Notes: generated by a model not told the origin, from the sequence alone. 9,641 bases of DNA from JBBQVO01 sp038211505 (GCA_038211505.1 JBBQVO010000128.1:1-9641); one strand, 5' to 3'. Counted from the first letter of the stretch, positions 1 to 7,239 are shown. Translations and numbers: made by a program.

Positions 1-274
1 CTTCATCGCTCGAAACATTCAGGCTGTAGCGCAGGCCGCCCTTCACGGGGCCACGCGCCTCGTTGTGATGCACGCGATGACCCGTGAAGACGCGTACGGT
101 GCCATCGTCCATCTGCACCGGAAAGTTCACGGTGAATTCACGCTTGCAGTGACGCAGCACCTCGCGCATCCCCTCATCGAGATGCAGACGCTCAGCGATG
201 ACGTTGAACTGCGCCAACGCGTCGTCGTAGGGATTGCTGCGTGGCTGCTGCGCCGCGGGTGCGTCAGTTGTCAT
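1..274 (-). CDS. gdhA: Glu/Leu/Phe/Val dehydrogenase family protein (probable glutamate dehydrogenase), N-terminal part
   Basis: Only the first ~91 codons are present; the gene runs out of the window at base 1. Translating the minus strand from ATG at 272-274 gives an N-terminus with NPYDDALAQFN near residue 14, CKREFTVNFPVQMDDG in the middle, and HHNEARGPVKGGLRYS before the edge. The GPxKGGxRY block is the hallmark of the dimerisation/substrate domain of amino-acid dehydrogenases, and its Lys belongs to the substrate pocket. By family knowledge these enzymes reversibly and oxidatively deaminate glutamate (or branched/aromatic amino acids) with NAD(P). The spacing and wording fit glutamate dehydrogenase better than leucine dehydrogenase, but the nucleotide-binding half is not visible, so substrate and cofactor stay open. 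The start has no clear Shine-Dalgarno. Upstream ATG and GTG codons nearby are out of frame, so this is the best start. Confidence 0.85.
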   Translation of the reverse strand, partial: MTTDAPAAQQPRSNPYDDALAQFNVIAERLHLDEGMREVLRHCKREFTVNFPVQMDDGTVRVFTGHRVHHNEARGPVKGGLRYSLNVSSDE

Positions 275-387
275 GTGAATGGCCCGTCATGCGTGCGCAC
301 CCCGCAAGCTACGCGTCGATATCTAGCCGCCGATTTCGAAGCGGATCACATCGGATCCTTCAAGGTTGCCCAATCTCGTCCGCCCGG

Positions 388-413
388 CCCCCTTCGTGTC
401 CTTCGTGGTTAAC
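388..413. repeat. Short tandem CCTTCGTG repeat next to a stop codon
   Basis: Two copies of CCTTCGTG (391-398 and 400-407), separated by one T, are followed by GGTTAACC-like sequence ending at about 413. The tract begins 3-4 nt downstream of the stop codon of the ABM-like gene. Read on the minus strand it is TTAACCACGAAGGACACGAAGG, split by the 9-nt period. From memory this wording resembles a short dispersed motif seen in many bacterial genomes, but only one copy is visible here. The rest of the 142-bp gap (275-416) holds a weak imperfect hairpin at about 338-361 and no gene or clear promoter. Confidence 0.5.
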
Positions 414-416
414 CCT

Positions 417-725
417 TCACGCGCTCGCGGTCTCCCGCACCCAGTTGCCGTTAGGGAATGGCGCCGTCGGCAAGTAGGCGTCGAGCCATGTTGCGGACAT
501 CGCGGCGGCGCCGCCGCGCAGGTAGGCGCGGCAGTCGTCGTCGCTCGCCCACGACGTCGTCTCGATCATGTCACCGGCGTCGCCGGCGCGCGACAGATCG
601 TGCGAGGCGAATCCTCGCTGATTTTGAAGATACGGGAGCAGCTTGGCGAGCAGCGCGCTCTTCCGCTTTTCGAACTCCGCCGCGTCCGTGACCGTCGTTC
701 GCCGTCGCAGGGTGGATGTCGTCAT
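417..725 (-). CDS. ABM-like dimeric alpha/beta-barrel domain protein
   Basis: 102-residue cytoplasmic protein with no signal peptide or membrane segment. Its pattern is that of the antibiotic-biosynthesis-monooxygenase-like (dimeric ferredoxin-like) fold. A basic N-terminal beta strand (about 3-12) is followed by a helix with EFEKRKSALLAKLLPYL (about 17-33), then QRGFASHDLSR as the 'PGF..' strand, DMIETTSWASDDDCRAYL as strand plus helix (about 52-69), and a C-terminal segment with TAPFPNGNWVRE. Family members range from small oxygenases and haem-degrading enzymes to proteins of unknown role, and no catalytic residues can be assigned here. The ATG at 723-725 is preceded by GAGGTG at a good distance. 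The gene lies 13 bp downstream of the DUF885 gene, so the two are probably co-transcribed. Coding is well supported; function is unknown. Confidence 0.72.
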   Translation of the reverse strand: MTTSTLRRRTTVTDAAEFEKRKSALLAKLLPYLQNQRGFASHDLSRAGDAGDMIETTSWASDDDCRAYLRGGAAAMSATWLDAYLPTAPFPNGNWVRETASA

Positions 726-738
726 CGCGTCACCTCGA

Positions 739-2433
739 TCATGCTACGTTCTCGCCGTCGCGCGCCAGCTCCGTCGCCAGCTGTTCGAGGCCCATCGGAC
801 CGAGGCCGAGGGCGCGTGTGTGAAACTTCTTCTGATCGAACGACGCGCCTTCGCGGCGCTTGGCGTCTTCGCGCGCCGTCAGCCAGGCGCGCTCGCCGAC
901 CTTGTAGCTGATCGCCTGCGCCGGCCAGCCGAGGTAGCGCACGACCTCGCTCGCCATGAACTCGCGCGGTCGCAGGCTGCGCTGCACGGCGAACTCCACC
1001 CCCAGATCGTGATCCCACGTCGCGCCCGGATGAAATTGCTCGCCGGCGGGAATCTTCAACTCAAGGTGCATGCCGATGTCGATGATCACGCGCACGCAGC
1101 GCATCGCCTGCGCGCTCAACATGCCGAGATAGTAGTCGGGATTCTCGAGATAGCCGAGCTCGCCCATCAGGCGCTCGGCGTACAGCGCCCAACCTTCGCC
1201 GTGGCCCGACACGAAGCCGAGCGTGCGCTGGAATCGCGACAACTCATCGCTCAGGCACCGCACAGCGCCGACCTGAAGATGATGGCCCGGCACGCCCTCG
1301 TGGTACGCCGTCGAGACTTCGCCCCAGAGCGGGAAGCGCGTCCGCGTGCCGATCGGCCACCACGTGCGGCCGGGGCGCGCGAAGTCTTCCGACGGACCGG
1401 AGTAGTACGGCGCGAGCGCGCCGCCCGCGGGCGGGATCATCACCTCGACGCGCTTGATGCGCGGGTCGATGTCGAAGTGCGTGCCATCGAGGTCGTCGAG
1501 CGCGCGATCGTGCATCTGCTGTAGCCACGCGCGATACGCATCGACGCCGTCGATCGCCCGCGCGGGGTCGGTTTCGAGCAGCTTCTGCGCATCGGCAACA
1601 CTGCCGCCCGGCACGATCCTGGCGGCCGTCGCGCGCATCTCCGCCTCGACGCGATAGAGCTCGTCCCAGCCCCAAGCGTAGGTCTCTTCGAGATCGAGCG
1701 TCGCGCCGTTGAACTGCCGCGACATCAGCGCATAGCGGTCGCGGCCGGAGGCGTCGCCGTCCGCCGCCTTCGGCATGTAGGTGTCGAGCAGGTACGTGCG
1801 CATCTCGTCGTACGCGGCTTCGGCGCCGCGGACGCCGTCATCGATGTCGGCGCGCAACGCATCGGAGTCGACGCTGCCGCGGGCGAAGGCGTCGGACAGC
1901 GACGCGAAGAACGACGGCGTGCCGCTCCTGCGGCCACTCCAGATCTCCGCCTGCGATGCGCACTCGCGCGCCTGGCGCTTCGCGGCGACGGCGGTGCGTG
2001 CTACGCCTGCGTCGAGCGATCGGCGAAAGCCGGCGAGCGCCGCCGGCACGAGCGCCAGGCGCGAGGAGATGTTGCGCCAGTCGCCTTCGGTCGCGCGCGG
2101 CATCTGATCGAAGACGCTGCGGATGCCGCCGAGCGGGCTGCCGATGATGCGCAGCGCGCGCAGCGGCTCACCCGCTTCGTAACCATCGAGCCGCACGCCG
2201 AGGCGCTCGCGCATGACGTCGCGCGCGATCCGATCACGTTCGCCGTGAACCGCGGCGGCGGCGAGATCCGCGAGCGCGCGCCGATCAAGCGCGGCGATCG
2301 CCGCCGCGCCGTCGGGCGAGTAGTCGGTCATCTCGGCGTCGTGGCCCGGCACACCCCACGCCGTCGCCGAATTGGGATCGAGCGCGGCAAGATCGTCGAC
2401 GTACGTGTGCGCGATATCGAAGACGCGTGACAT
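739..2433 (-). CDS. DUF885 family protein (zinc metallopeptidase-like)
   Basis: 564 residues from the chosen start, a normal length for DUF885. Key motifs lie in the C-terminal half: YHEGVPGHHLQ (about 377-387), FVSGHGEGWALYAERL (about 407-422) and YLGWPAQAISYKVGE (about 500-514), ending in a FDQKKFHTRALGLGPMGLEQL tail split over residues ~532-552. The HExxxGHH and GEGWALYAE blocks are the family's putative zinc-binding and catalytic elements, so a carboxypeptidase-like hydrolase is the likely activity; the substrate is unknown. There is no signal peptide, so it is probably cytoplasmic. An ATG four codons upstream (2445) is possible, but the ATG at 2431-2433 has TGAGG six bases before it while the upstream one has no ribosome site. 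It is followed after 13 bp by the ABM-like gene. A TATGAT box lies about 34 bp upstream. Confidence 0.88.
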   Translation of the reverse strand: MSRVFDIAHTYVDDLAALDPNSATAWGVPGHDAEMTDYSPDGAAAIAALDRRALADLAAAAVHGERDRIARDVMRERLGVRLDGYEAGEPLRALRIIGSPLGGIRSVFDQMPRATEGDWRNISSRLALVPAALAGFRRSLDAGVARTAVAAKRQARECASQAEIWSGRRSGTPSFFASLSDAFARGSVDSDALRADIDDGVRGAEAAYDEMRTYLLDTYMPKAADGDASGRDRYALMSRQFNGATLDLEETYAWGWDELYRVEAEMRATAARIVPGGSVADAQKLLETDPARAIDGVDAYRAWLQQMHDRALDDLDGTHFDIDPRIKRVEVMIPPAGGALAPYYSGPSEDFARPGRTWWPIGTRTRFPLWGEVSTAYHEGVPGHHLQVGAVRCLSDELSRFQRTLGFVSGHGEGWALYAERLMGELGYLENPDYYLGMLSAQAMRCVRVIIDIGMHLELKIPAGEQFHPGATWDHDLGVEFAVQRSLRPREFMASEVVRYLGWPAQAISYKVGERAWLTAREDAKRREGASFDQKKFHTRALGLGPMGLEQLATELARDGENVA

Positions 2434-2466
2434 ATCGAGCCTCATGCGAGCACGGAGTATCGGGCG

Positions 2467-2472
2467 ATCATA
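2467..2472 (-). promoter_or_regulatory. Candidate -10 box for the DUF885 gene
   Basis: Minus-strand TATGAT matches the sigma-70 -10 consensus at five of six positions and sits 34 bp ahead of the preferred DUF885 start, leaving room for the TGAGG ribosome site in a short leader. No recognisable -35 lies at 16-18 bp, so this is a weak call based on position and the single hexamer. The remainder of 2446-2538 shows nothing else. Confidence 0.35.
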
Positions 2473-2538
2473 CCGCTGGGGAACGCGACGCGGCAGTGGG
2501 AGTGGCCATTTCGGATGTCATGCGGCGCCCCCAGAGAG

Positions 2539-2766
2539 TGTCATTCTGAGCGAAGCGAAGAATCTCTCCGTTGTCATGATGATGTCGTCCCGAATGGGTC
2601 TTCGCCTACAACCGATCGTTCGCGGCGGCGGAAGACAATCCTTGGACGCGCGGAATGACGGGGCGCCCGCGGCGAAGTGCCGACGGCGCCAATGTTGGGG
2701 CGCGTCAGGCGTGAGACTGCGGCGGCGGTGACTTCGGGGAGATTCTTCGCTTCGCTCAGAATGACA
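2539..2766. repeat. 228-bp MITE/REP-like element with perfect 28-bp terminal inverted repeats
   Basis: The left arm (2539-2566) begins TGTCATTCTGAGCGAAGCGA. The right arm (2739-2766) is its exact reverse complement over all 28 bases, ending GCTCAGAATGACA. Pairing breaks at the next base on both sides, apart from three further matches inside. The 172-bp interior encodes no credible protein. Flanks show no clear target-site duplication. It fills most of the non-coding gap between der (its stop is 71 bp away) and the DUF885 gene (its start is 105 bp away). The core TCATTCTGAGCGAAGCGAAG resembles dispersed intergenic repeats I associate with Chloroflexota and some other phyla; that link is from memory. 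Arms transcribed from der could fold into a long hairpin that ends or stabilises the operon mRNA, which is inference. Confidence 0.85.
2634..2661. repeat. Degenerate internal copy of the inverted-repeat arm
   Basis: Read on the minus strand, this stretch (CCGTCATTCCGCGCGTCC then AAGGATTGTC) aligns with the 28-bp arm: GTCATTC, the central GCG, and AAG-AT near the end are kept, with about ten differences or gaps. It has the same orientation as the right arm. It may be a decayed earlier copy or a nested element. The similarity is partial and was judged by eye. Confidence 0.4.
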
Positions 2767-2837
2767 GACAGGAGTGGCGTTCTCGTCGCATCAGCGCAGC
2801 CGACGATAGGCGCACATCGCGCGAGCCGACCGATCGC

Positions 2838-4241
2838 TTACTCCGGTTGGGCGTCGGCTTTTTCGTCGCCGCGGCCGCGGAAGACGAGCTTGATTGCGGT
2901 GCCCTGGAAGCCGAAGGTGCGGCGGACGACGTTCTCCATGTAGCGGCGGTAGCTGAAATGCACGGCCGACGCGTCGTTGAGGAAGAAGACGAACGTCGGC
3001 GGGTCGACCTCCGGCTGCGTGACGTACAGCAGCTTGACCCGACCGCCCTTCGACGGCGTCGGCGGCGGCTTCTCGGCGACGGCTTTGCGGACGGCGTTGT
3101 TGAGGCGGCCGGTGTCGACGTGGCGCTGGCGCTCTTCGCCGATACGCACCGCTTCGGCGAGCACTGCGCTCGCACCTTCGCCTTCCAGTGCGGAGGTGAA
3201 GACGATGCTGACCCACGGCGCGAACTTCAATTTCCAGCGAAGCCGCCGCTCCCACTGCTCCTGCGTCCACGGCTCCTTGTCGTCTTCGTCGGTCTTGTCG
3301 CGCACGAGGTCCCACTTGTTCGCGACGACGATGACGCCGCGAAACGCGTCGAGGGCGTAGCCGATGACGTGCGTGTCCTGCGCCGTGAAATTCTCGGAGA
3401 GATCGAACACGCACACGGCGATCTGCGCGCGTTCGAGCGCGCGCCGCGCGCGCAGCGTCGAATGCTTCTCGACGCCGGGCTCGATGGCGCCGCGGCGGCG
3501 CAGCCCCGCCGTATCGAGCAGCACGAGATCGTGGCCCTCGAAGTCGAACGGCGTATCGATGACGTCGCGCGTCGTGCCAGGCACTTCGCTGACGATGACG
3601 CGATCTTCGCCGAGAATTGCGTTGAGCAGCGACGACTTTCCGACGTTCGGACGGCCGACGATCGCCAGGCGCAATCCCTGATCGACGTCGGTGATCTCGG
3701 CGGGCGGCAGCGTATCGACGATCATGTCCATCACATCGGCGACGCCGTGGCCGTGATGGGCGCTGATCGCGATCGGCTCGCCGAGCCCGAGTTCGTAGAA
3801 CGTGACGGCGGAGTCTTCGCGCTCGCGGTTCTCGGCTTTGTTGACGAGCAGCAGCACCGGCTTGTTGGTGCGGCGTAGCAGATCGGCGACCTCCTGATCG
3901 GCGGCGGTGATGCCGGTGATCGAGTCGACGACGAACAGCACCATGTCCGCTTCTGCCAGCGCGATCTGCACCTGCGAGCGGATCAGCGGCGTGTAGGTGC
4001 CGGGGACATCCGGTTCGAGGCCGCCGGTGTCGACGACGGTGAACGCCGTCATCCGCCACTCGGCGTCGCCGTAGATGCGGTCGCGCGTCGTGCCGGCGAG
4101 ATCTTCGACGAGGGCGGGCCGGCCGCCGACGATGCGGTTGAAGAGCGCCGACTTGCCGACGTTTGGCCGCCCGACGATCGCGACGATCGGTTTGCGTATC
4201 GCCGTTTCGTTTGCCGATGCCGTCGTGGTTGAGGTTGTCAT
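2838..4241 (-). CDS. der: Ribosome biogenesis GTPase Der (EngA)
   Basis: 467 residues, normal for Der, which carries two tandem GTPase domains and a KH-like domain and acts in late 50S subunit assembly in the cytoplasm. G domain 1: GRPNVGKS (24-31), AGTTRDR (49-55), DTGG (71-74), and NKAE (134-137) as the G4 motif, with Glu in place of the usual Asp. G domain 2: GRPNVGKS (196-203), PGTTRD (221-226), DTAG (243-246), NKWD (308-311), then a TSALEGEG G5 region near 349. The KH-like domain runs from about 370 to 455 and contains FVFFLNDASAVHFSYRRYME. The first ~16 residues are a Thr/Ser/Ala-rich extension. The ATG at 4239-4241 has AAGG five bases upstream and shares ATGA with the cdaR stop, so translation is probably coupled. 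It is the last gene of the operon. Confidence 0.97.
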   Translation of the reverse strand: MTTSTTTASANETAIRKPIVAIVGRPNVGKSALFNRIVGGRPALVEDLAGTTRDRIYGDAEWRMTAFTVVDTGGLEPDVPGTYTPLIRSQVQIALAEADMVLFVVDSITGITAADQEVADLLRRTNKPVLLLVNKAENREREDSAVTFYELGLGEPIAISAHHGHGVADVMDMIVDTLPPAEITDVDQGLRLAIVGRPNVGKSSLLNAILGEDRVIVSEVPGTTRDVIDTPFDFEGHDLVLLDTAGLRRRGAIEPGVEKHSTLRARRALERAQIAVCVFDLSENFTAQDTHVIGYALDAFRGVIVVANKWDLVRDKTDEDDKEPWTQEQWERRLRWKLKFAPWVSIVFTSALEGEGASAVLAEAVRIGEERQRHVDTGRLNNAVRKAVAEKPPPTPSKGGRVKLLYVTQPEVDPPTFVFFLNDASAVHFSYRRYMENVVRRTFGFQGTAIKLVFRGRGDEKADAQPE

Positions 4242-5506
4242 GGTTGCCTTGGCGCGAGCGCTACGCCCAGTTGCCCCGGATCGGAGCGGGCGACCGTCGT
4301 GCCGGGTGGTGGTGTGATCTGGAGCGGAATCGCGTGGATGCCTGCTTCGAGGCCCTGCGCATCGGCGACGACAACGATCGATTCCGGCGTGATTGACTGT
4401 AACACAGGGATGTCGCCGGCGAGCGTCACCGTCACATCGGCCGGCGGCACGACAGCGAGGCCGGCGCCGACATTGCGTATCTGCGCGACCACGCGGAACG
4501 ACGCTTCGCCGCGAGCCGGCTTCACGGAAACGGTGACGCGCACCGTGCCACCGCCCTGCACGCGCACGCCGCTCGGCAGCGCCAGCTGCACCTGGCGCAC
4601 GACGTCCGTACGCGCGTCGACGATCGAGATCTCGTCCGTCGAGATGCCCTTAACGGCGTCGATCGACTGCAAGATGTCGAGCGGGCCGCTGATCGTCACG
4701 AGCGCCGGGTCGACGTTGACGGCGGCGACGTTGTAGCCAGCCGCCGGCAGGCCGGTGATCGCCGGCGTCACGACGAATTCGCGGCTGAAGTCGCGCTGCT
4801 GGATGTCCACCGTGACCCGCGCCGTTTGCGGACTCACCTTCACACGGGCGAGCTCGCCGCCGCGCGCGTCACGCGGTTTGAGATCCACGCGATCCTCCGT
4901 CACATCGACGCGCGCGCCGGTGATACCGATCTCGGCGGCGACGGAGTCGACGAGGTTGACGACGCTCTCAGCGCCGGTGACGGTCGCGGTGTTCGGCGAC
5001 GCCGTCTGGTTGACGGCCGTGAAGCCCTGCTGCGGCGATCCGTTCGGCACGATCTGCACCGGCACTTCTTTGCTGCGCGACTGCTCGATTGTGACATCGA
5101 TCCGGGACGGCGTGATGCCGACGACGTTGACGCGCCCGTTCGATGACGTGACGTCGACGGGGATCGTCGTCTGTCCGGCGCCGATGCCGCCGAGATTGAC
5201 CGTCGCATCGAAGTCCGTGCTGCGCAGACCGGAGAGATCGCTTTTCGTCGCTTCGACCGTGATCCGCACGCTGGCGTCGGACGCGTTGGCGAGTGCGAGA
5301 TCGTTCGGCGCATTCACGAACTTAATCGGGATGGCGCTGTTGAACGTCTGCACTTCCTTCGGATTCTCTTCGTTCGTCACAAAGAGCCAGAGGCTCGTCG
5401 CCAGCGCCACCGCCAGCACTGCGAGGCTGATGTTGCCGACGACGGACGTCAGCAGGCCGCGCGCGAGGAACCACAGCGCGCCCGGGAGATGCGCGAGCCA
5501 GATCAC
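4238..5506 (-). CDS. cdaR: YbbR-like domain protein, CdaA regulator
   Basis: 422 residues. A short cytoplasmic N-terminus is followed by one membrane helix (about 25-43, NISLAVLAVALATSLWLF), and the rest is predicted outside the membrane. Four YbbR repeats follow at about 57-141, 146-235, 242-328 and 335-417, each beta-rich and ending in a 'P..v.V.v' strand such as TPSRIDVTIEQ. A clear repeat signature is VTISGPLDILQSIDAVKG in the third. Proteins of this architecture bind and modulate the diadenylate cyclase CdaA, and that role is supported by the adjacent cdaA. Start is GTG (5504-5506) with GGGAGG five bases upstream, overlapping the cdaA stop as GTGA. Its own stop overlaps the der start by 4 nt. 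The name follows from context plus repeats; the regulatory direction (activation or inhibition) cannot be read from sequence. Confidence 0.9.
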   Translation of the reverse strand: MIWLAHLPGALWFLARGLLTSVVGNISLAVLAVALATSLWLFVTNEENPKEVQTFNSAIPIKFVNAPNDLALANASDASVRITVEATKSDLSGLRSTDFDATVNLGGIGAGQTTIPVDVTSSNGRVNVVGITPSRIDVTIEQSRSKEVPVQIVPNGSPQQGFTAVNQTASPNTATVTGAESVVNLVDSVAAEIGITGARVDVTEDRVDLKPRDARGGELARVKVSPQTARVTVDIQQRDFSREFVVTPAITGLPAAGYNVAAVNVDPALVTISGPLDILQSIDAVKGISTDEISIVDARTDVVRQVQLALPSGVRVQGGGTVRVTVSVKPARGEASFRVVAQIRNVGAGLAVVPPADVTVTLAGDIPVLQSITPESIVVVADAQGLEAGIHAIPLQITPPPGTTVARSDPGQLGVALAPRQP

Positions 5507-6297
5507 GAGGCCCTCCCGTTCTTGCGGCCGGCCAGCAGCTGCTCGAGCAACGCCCGCAAGCGCTGATCATCGAGCCGATCATGCATGCGACCCTCAGCGG
5601 CGAGGGAGATGCGCCCCGTTTCTTCCGAGACGACGACAGACACGGCGTCGGTGTGCTCCGTGATGCCGAGACCGGCGCGATGGCGCGTGCCCAGCTCGCC
5701 CGGCAGCGTGTTATCGGAGAGCGGCAGCGTGACGCCGGCGGCGACGACGCGGTTGCCGCGCATGACGACGGCGCCGTCATGCAGCGGCGAGTTCGGGAAG
5801 AAGAGCCCTTCGAGCAGCTCCGGCGACGGCACCGCATCGACGGGAATTCCGGTATCGATGATCTCCTGCAGCCCCGTCTCGCGCTCGATGACGATCAGCG
5901 CGCCGATATGCTGCCGCCCCATATCGCACACCGCCTCGATGACGGCTTCCGTCGTGCCGGGGTTGGCGGCCGTCGCGCCGAACGCGCGGGCGCCGGTGCG
6001 GCCGACGCGCTCGAGCGCGCGGCGGATCTCGGGCTGGAAGATGATCGGCAGTGCGATGAGCAGTCCGGTGAACGAATTGCGCAGCAGGAAGTTCAGCACG
6101 CGCAGGTCGAAGACGCGCCCGAGCACGAACGCCGCGATCAGCAGGATGAACGCGCCGCGCATAACGGCCATCGCCGTCGTGCCGCGAAAGATCATCAGCA
6201 GCCAGAACAGCGCAAGCGAGATCAGCGTGATGTCGAGCGCCGACGTAGCGTCGAAGCGCGAGAAGTTATCGCTCAGGAAGTTCCAGAGGTCGCTCAT
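5503..6297 (-). CDS. cdaA: Membrane diadenylate cyclase CdaA (c-di-AMP synthase)
   Basis: 264 residues, the usual CdaA size. The N-terminal third is hydrophobic, with about three membrane helices (about 21-37, 41-59, 67-86) ending in the FQPEIRRALERVGR linker. The DisA_N/DAC catalytic domain follows: FFPNSPLHDGAVVMRG (about 166-181) with the DGA motif at 174-176, and GTRHRAGLGITEHTDA (203-218) with the RHR motif at 205-207. SEETGRIS (224-231) completes the ATP-binding site. All family catalytic residues are present, so it should condense two ATP to c-di-AMP at the membrane. The DAC domain is followed by only ~30 polar residues. The ATG is 9 bp after the argF stop; an AGGT sequence overlapping that stop may act as its ribosome site. 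Downstream, cdaR overlaps by 4 nt. Confidence 0.97.
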   Translation of the reverse strand: MSDLWNFLSDNFSRFDATSALDITLISLALFWLLMIFRGTTAMAVMRGAFILLIAAFVLGRVFDLRVLNFLLRNSFTGLLIALPIIFQPEIRRALERVGRTGARAFGATAANPGTTEAVIEAVCDMGRQHIGALIVIERETGLQEIIDTGIPVDAVPSPELLEGLFFPNSPLHDGAVVMRGNRVVAAGVTLPLSDNTLPGELGTRHRAGLGITEHTDAVSVVVSEETGRISLAAEGRMHDRLDDQRLRALLEQLLAGRKNGRAS

Positions 6298-6306
6298 CTC
6301 GGCGAC

Positions 6307-7239
6307 CTACAGTTCATGCGCGTCGCGGCTGGCCGTCAGTGCGAGGATCGCCTTCTGCGCGTGCAGCCGGTTCTCGGCTTGATCGAAGACGACGGACTGC
6401 GGGCCTTCGATCACGTCGTCCATCACCTCTTCGCCACGGTGCGCCGGCAGGTCATGCATGAAGATCGCCGTCGGCTTCGCCAGCGACATCAGGTCAGACG
6501 TGATCGCGTAGCCGACGAACGCTTCCTTGCGCGCCGTGTACGCATCCTCCTGCCCCATGCTGGTCCAGACGTCGGTATAGACGACGTCGGCGTCGCGCAC
6601 CGCGTCGGCGGGCGTCTGGTAGAAATCGACGCTCCCTCCCGTATCGGCCGCGAGCCGTTCGACGAGCCGGCGCGTCGGCTCTGGCAGACTGTAGCCCTCC
6701 GGCGACGCCATCGCGAAGCTCATGCCCGCGAGCGCGGCCGCCTCGGCGAGCGACGCCGCGACGTTAAACCCGTCGCCGACGTACGCCATCCGCACGCCGC
6801 GCAGCGTCCCGCACCGCTCCAGCACGGTGAGCAGGTCGGCGAGCGCCTGGCACGGGTGCTCTTCGTCCGAGAGCGCGTTGATCACGGGGATATCGGAGTG
6901 CTTGGCGAGATCGATCAGCGTCTGATGCGCGTACGTGCGCGCGGCGATGATATCCACGTAGCGGCTGAGGACGCGCGAGACATCGGCGACGGACTCGCGC
7001 TGCCCGAGGCCGACTTCGGACTGGCTGAGGTAGATGGCGTGGCCGCCGAGCTCCTGCATCGCCACATCGAAGCTGACGCGCGTGCGCAGCGACGGCTTCT
7101 CGAACAGCAGCGCCAGCGTCTTTCCCCGCAGCACGTCGCCGCCGCCGCCGTCGCGCTTGAGGCTCAGCGCCGTGCGCAAGATCTCCTCGACCTCATCGGG
7201 ACTCAGCTCATGGATCGACAGCAGATCGCGCCCGTACAC
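6307..7239 (-). CDS. argF: Ornithine carbamoyltransferase
   Basis: 310 residues, normal for OTCase, which makes citrulline from ornithine and carbamoyl phosphate in arginine synthesis. Carbamoyl-phosphate site: FEKPSLRTRVSF (46-57, SxRTR at 50-54), RTYAH (101-105) and HPCQ (128-131). Ornithine side: GDGFNVAASL (155-164), DVWTSMGQE (223-231, with D223, S227 and M228) and MHDLPAHRGEEV (261-272). Two departures from the common consensus are seen: HDLP instead of HCLP, and GDGFN instead of GDGNN. SMGQE favours ornithine over acetylated or succinylated ornithine. Start is GTG (7237-7239) preceded by AAGGAG with seven bases between, a strong site. First gene of the argF-cdaA-cdaR-der operon. Confidence 0.93.
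   Translation of the reverse strand: MYGRDLLSIHELSPDEVEEILRTALSLKRDGGGGDVLRGKTLALLFEKPSLRTRVSFDVAMQELGGHAIYLSQSEVGLGQRESVADVSRVLSRYVDIIAARTYAHQTLIDLAKHSDIPVINALSDEEHPCQALADLLTVLERCGTLRGVRMAYVGDGFNVAASLAEAAALAGMSFAMASPEGYSLPEPTRRLVERLAADTGGSVDFYQTPADAVRDADVVYTDVWTSMGQEDAYTARKEAFVGYAITSDLMSLAKPTAIFMHDLPAHRGEEVMDDVIEGPQSVVFDQAENRLHAQKAILALTASRDAHEL

Noticed and set aside
338..361. Imperfect hairpin GAAG-GATC/GATC-CTTC as a terminator of the ABM-like gene
   Set aside because: Eight base pairs with a two-base bulge and no T-tract; too weak to call.
311..372. Minus-strand mini-frame starting TTG and ending in IRFEIGG before a TAG
   Set aside because: About 16 codons with a rare start and no convincing ribosome site; it could be chance or a remnant, and nothing supports expression.
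643..1524. Plus-strand frame of 293 codons opposite the DUF885 gene
   Set aside because: Antisense shadow, rich in Arg/Ala/His, with no domain pattern and no suitable ribosome site.
2713..2838. Intrinsic terminator directly after der
   Set aside because: No compact GC stem followed by a T-run was found in the first 70 bases after the stop. The only strong fold is the long-range pairing of the 28-bp arms.
2847..3878. Plus-strand frame of 343 codons and a minus-strand +1 frame (2791-4059) over der
   Set aside because: Both overlap der fully. The first is an antisense shadow and the second is an Arg-rich shifted frame. Der has every expected motif without interruption.
4755..5663. Plus-strand frame of 302 codons opposite cdaR
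   Set aside because: Shadow of cdaR; composition is Thr/Ser/Arg-rich without recognisable domains.
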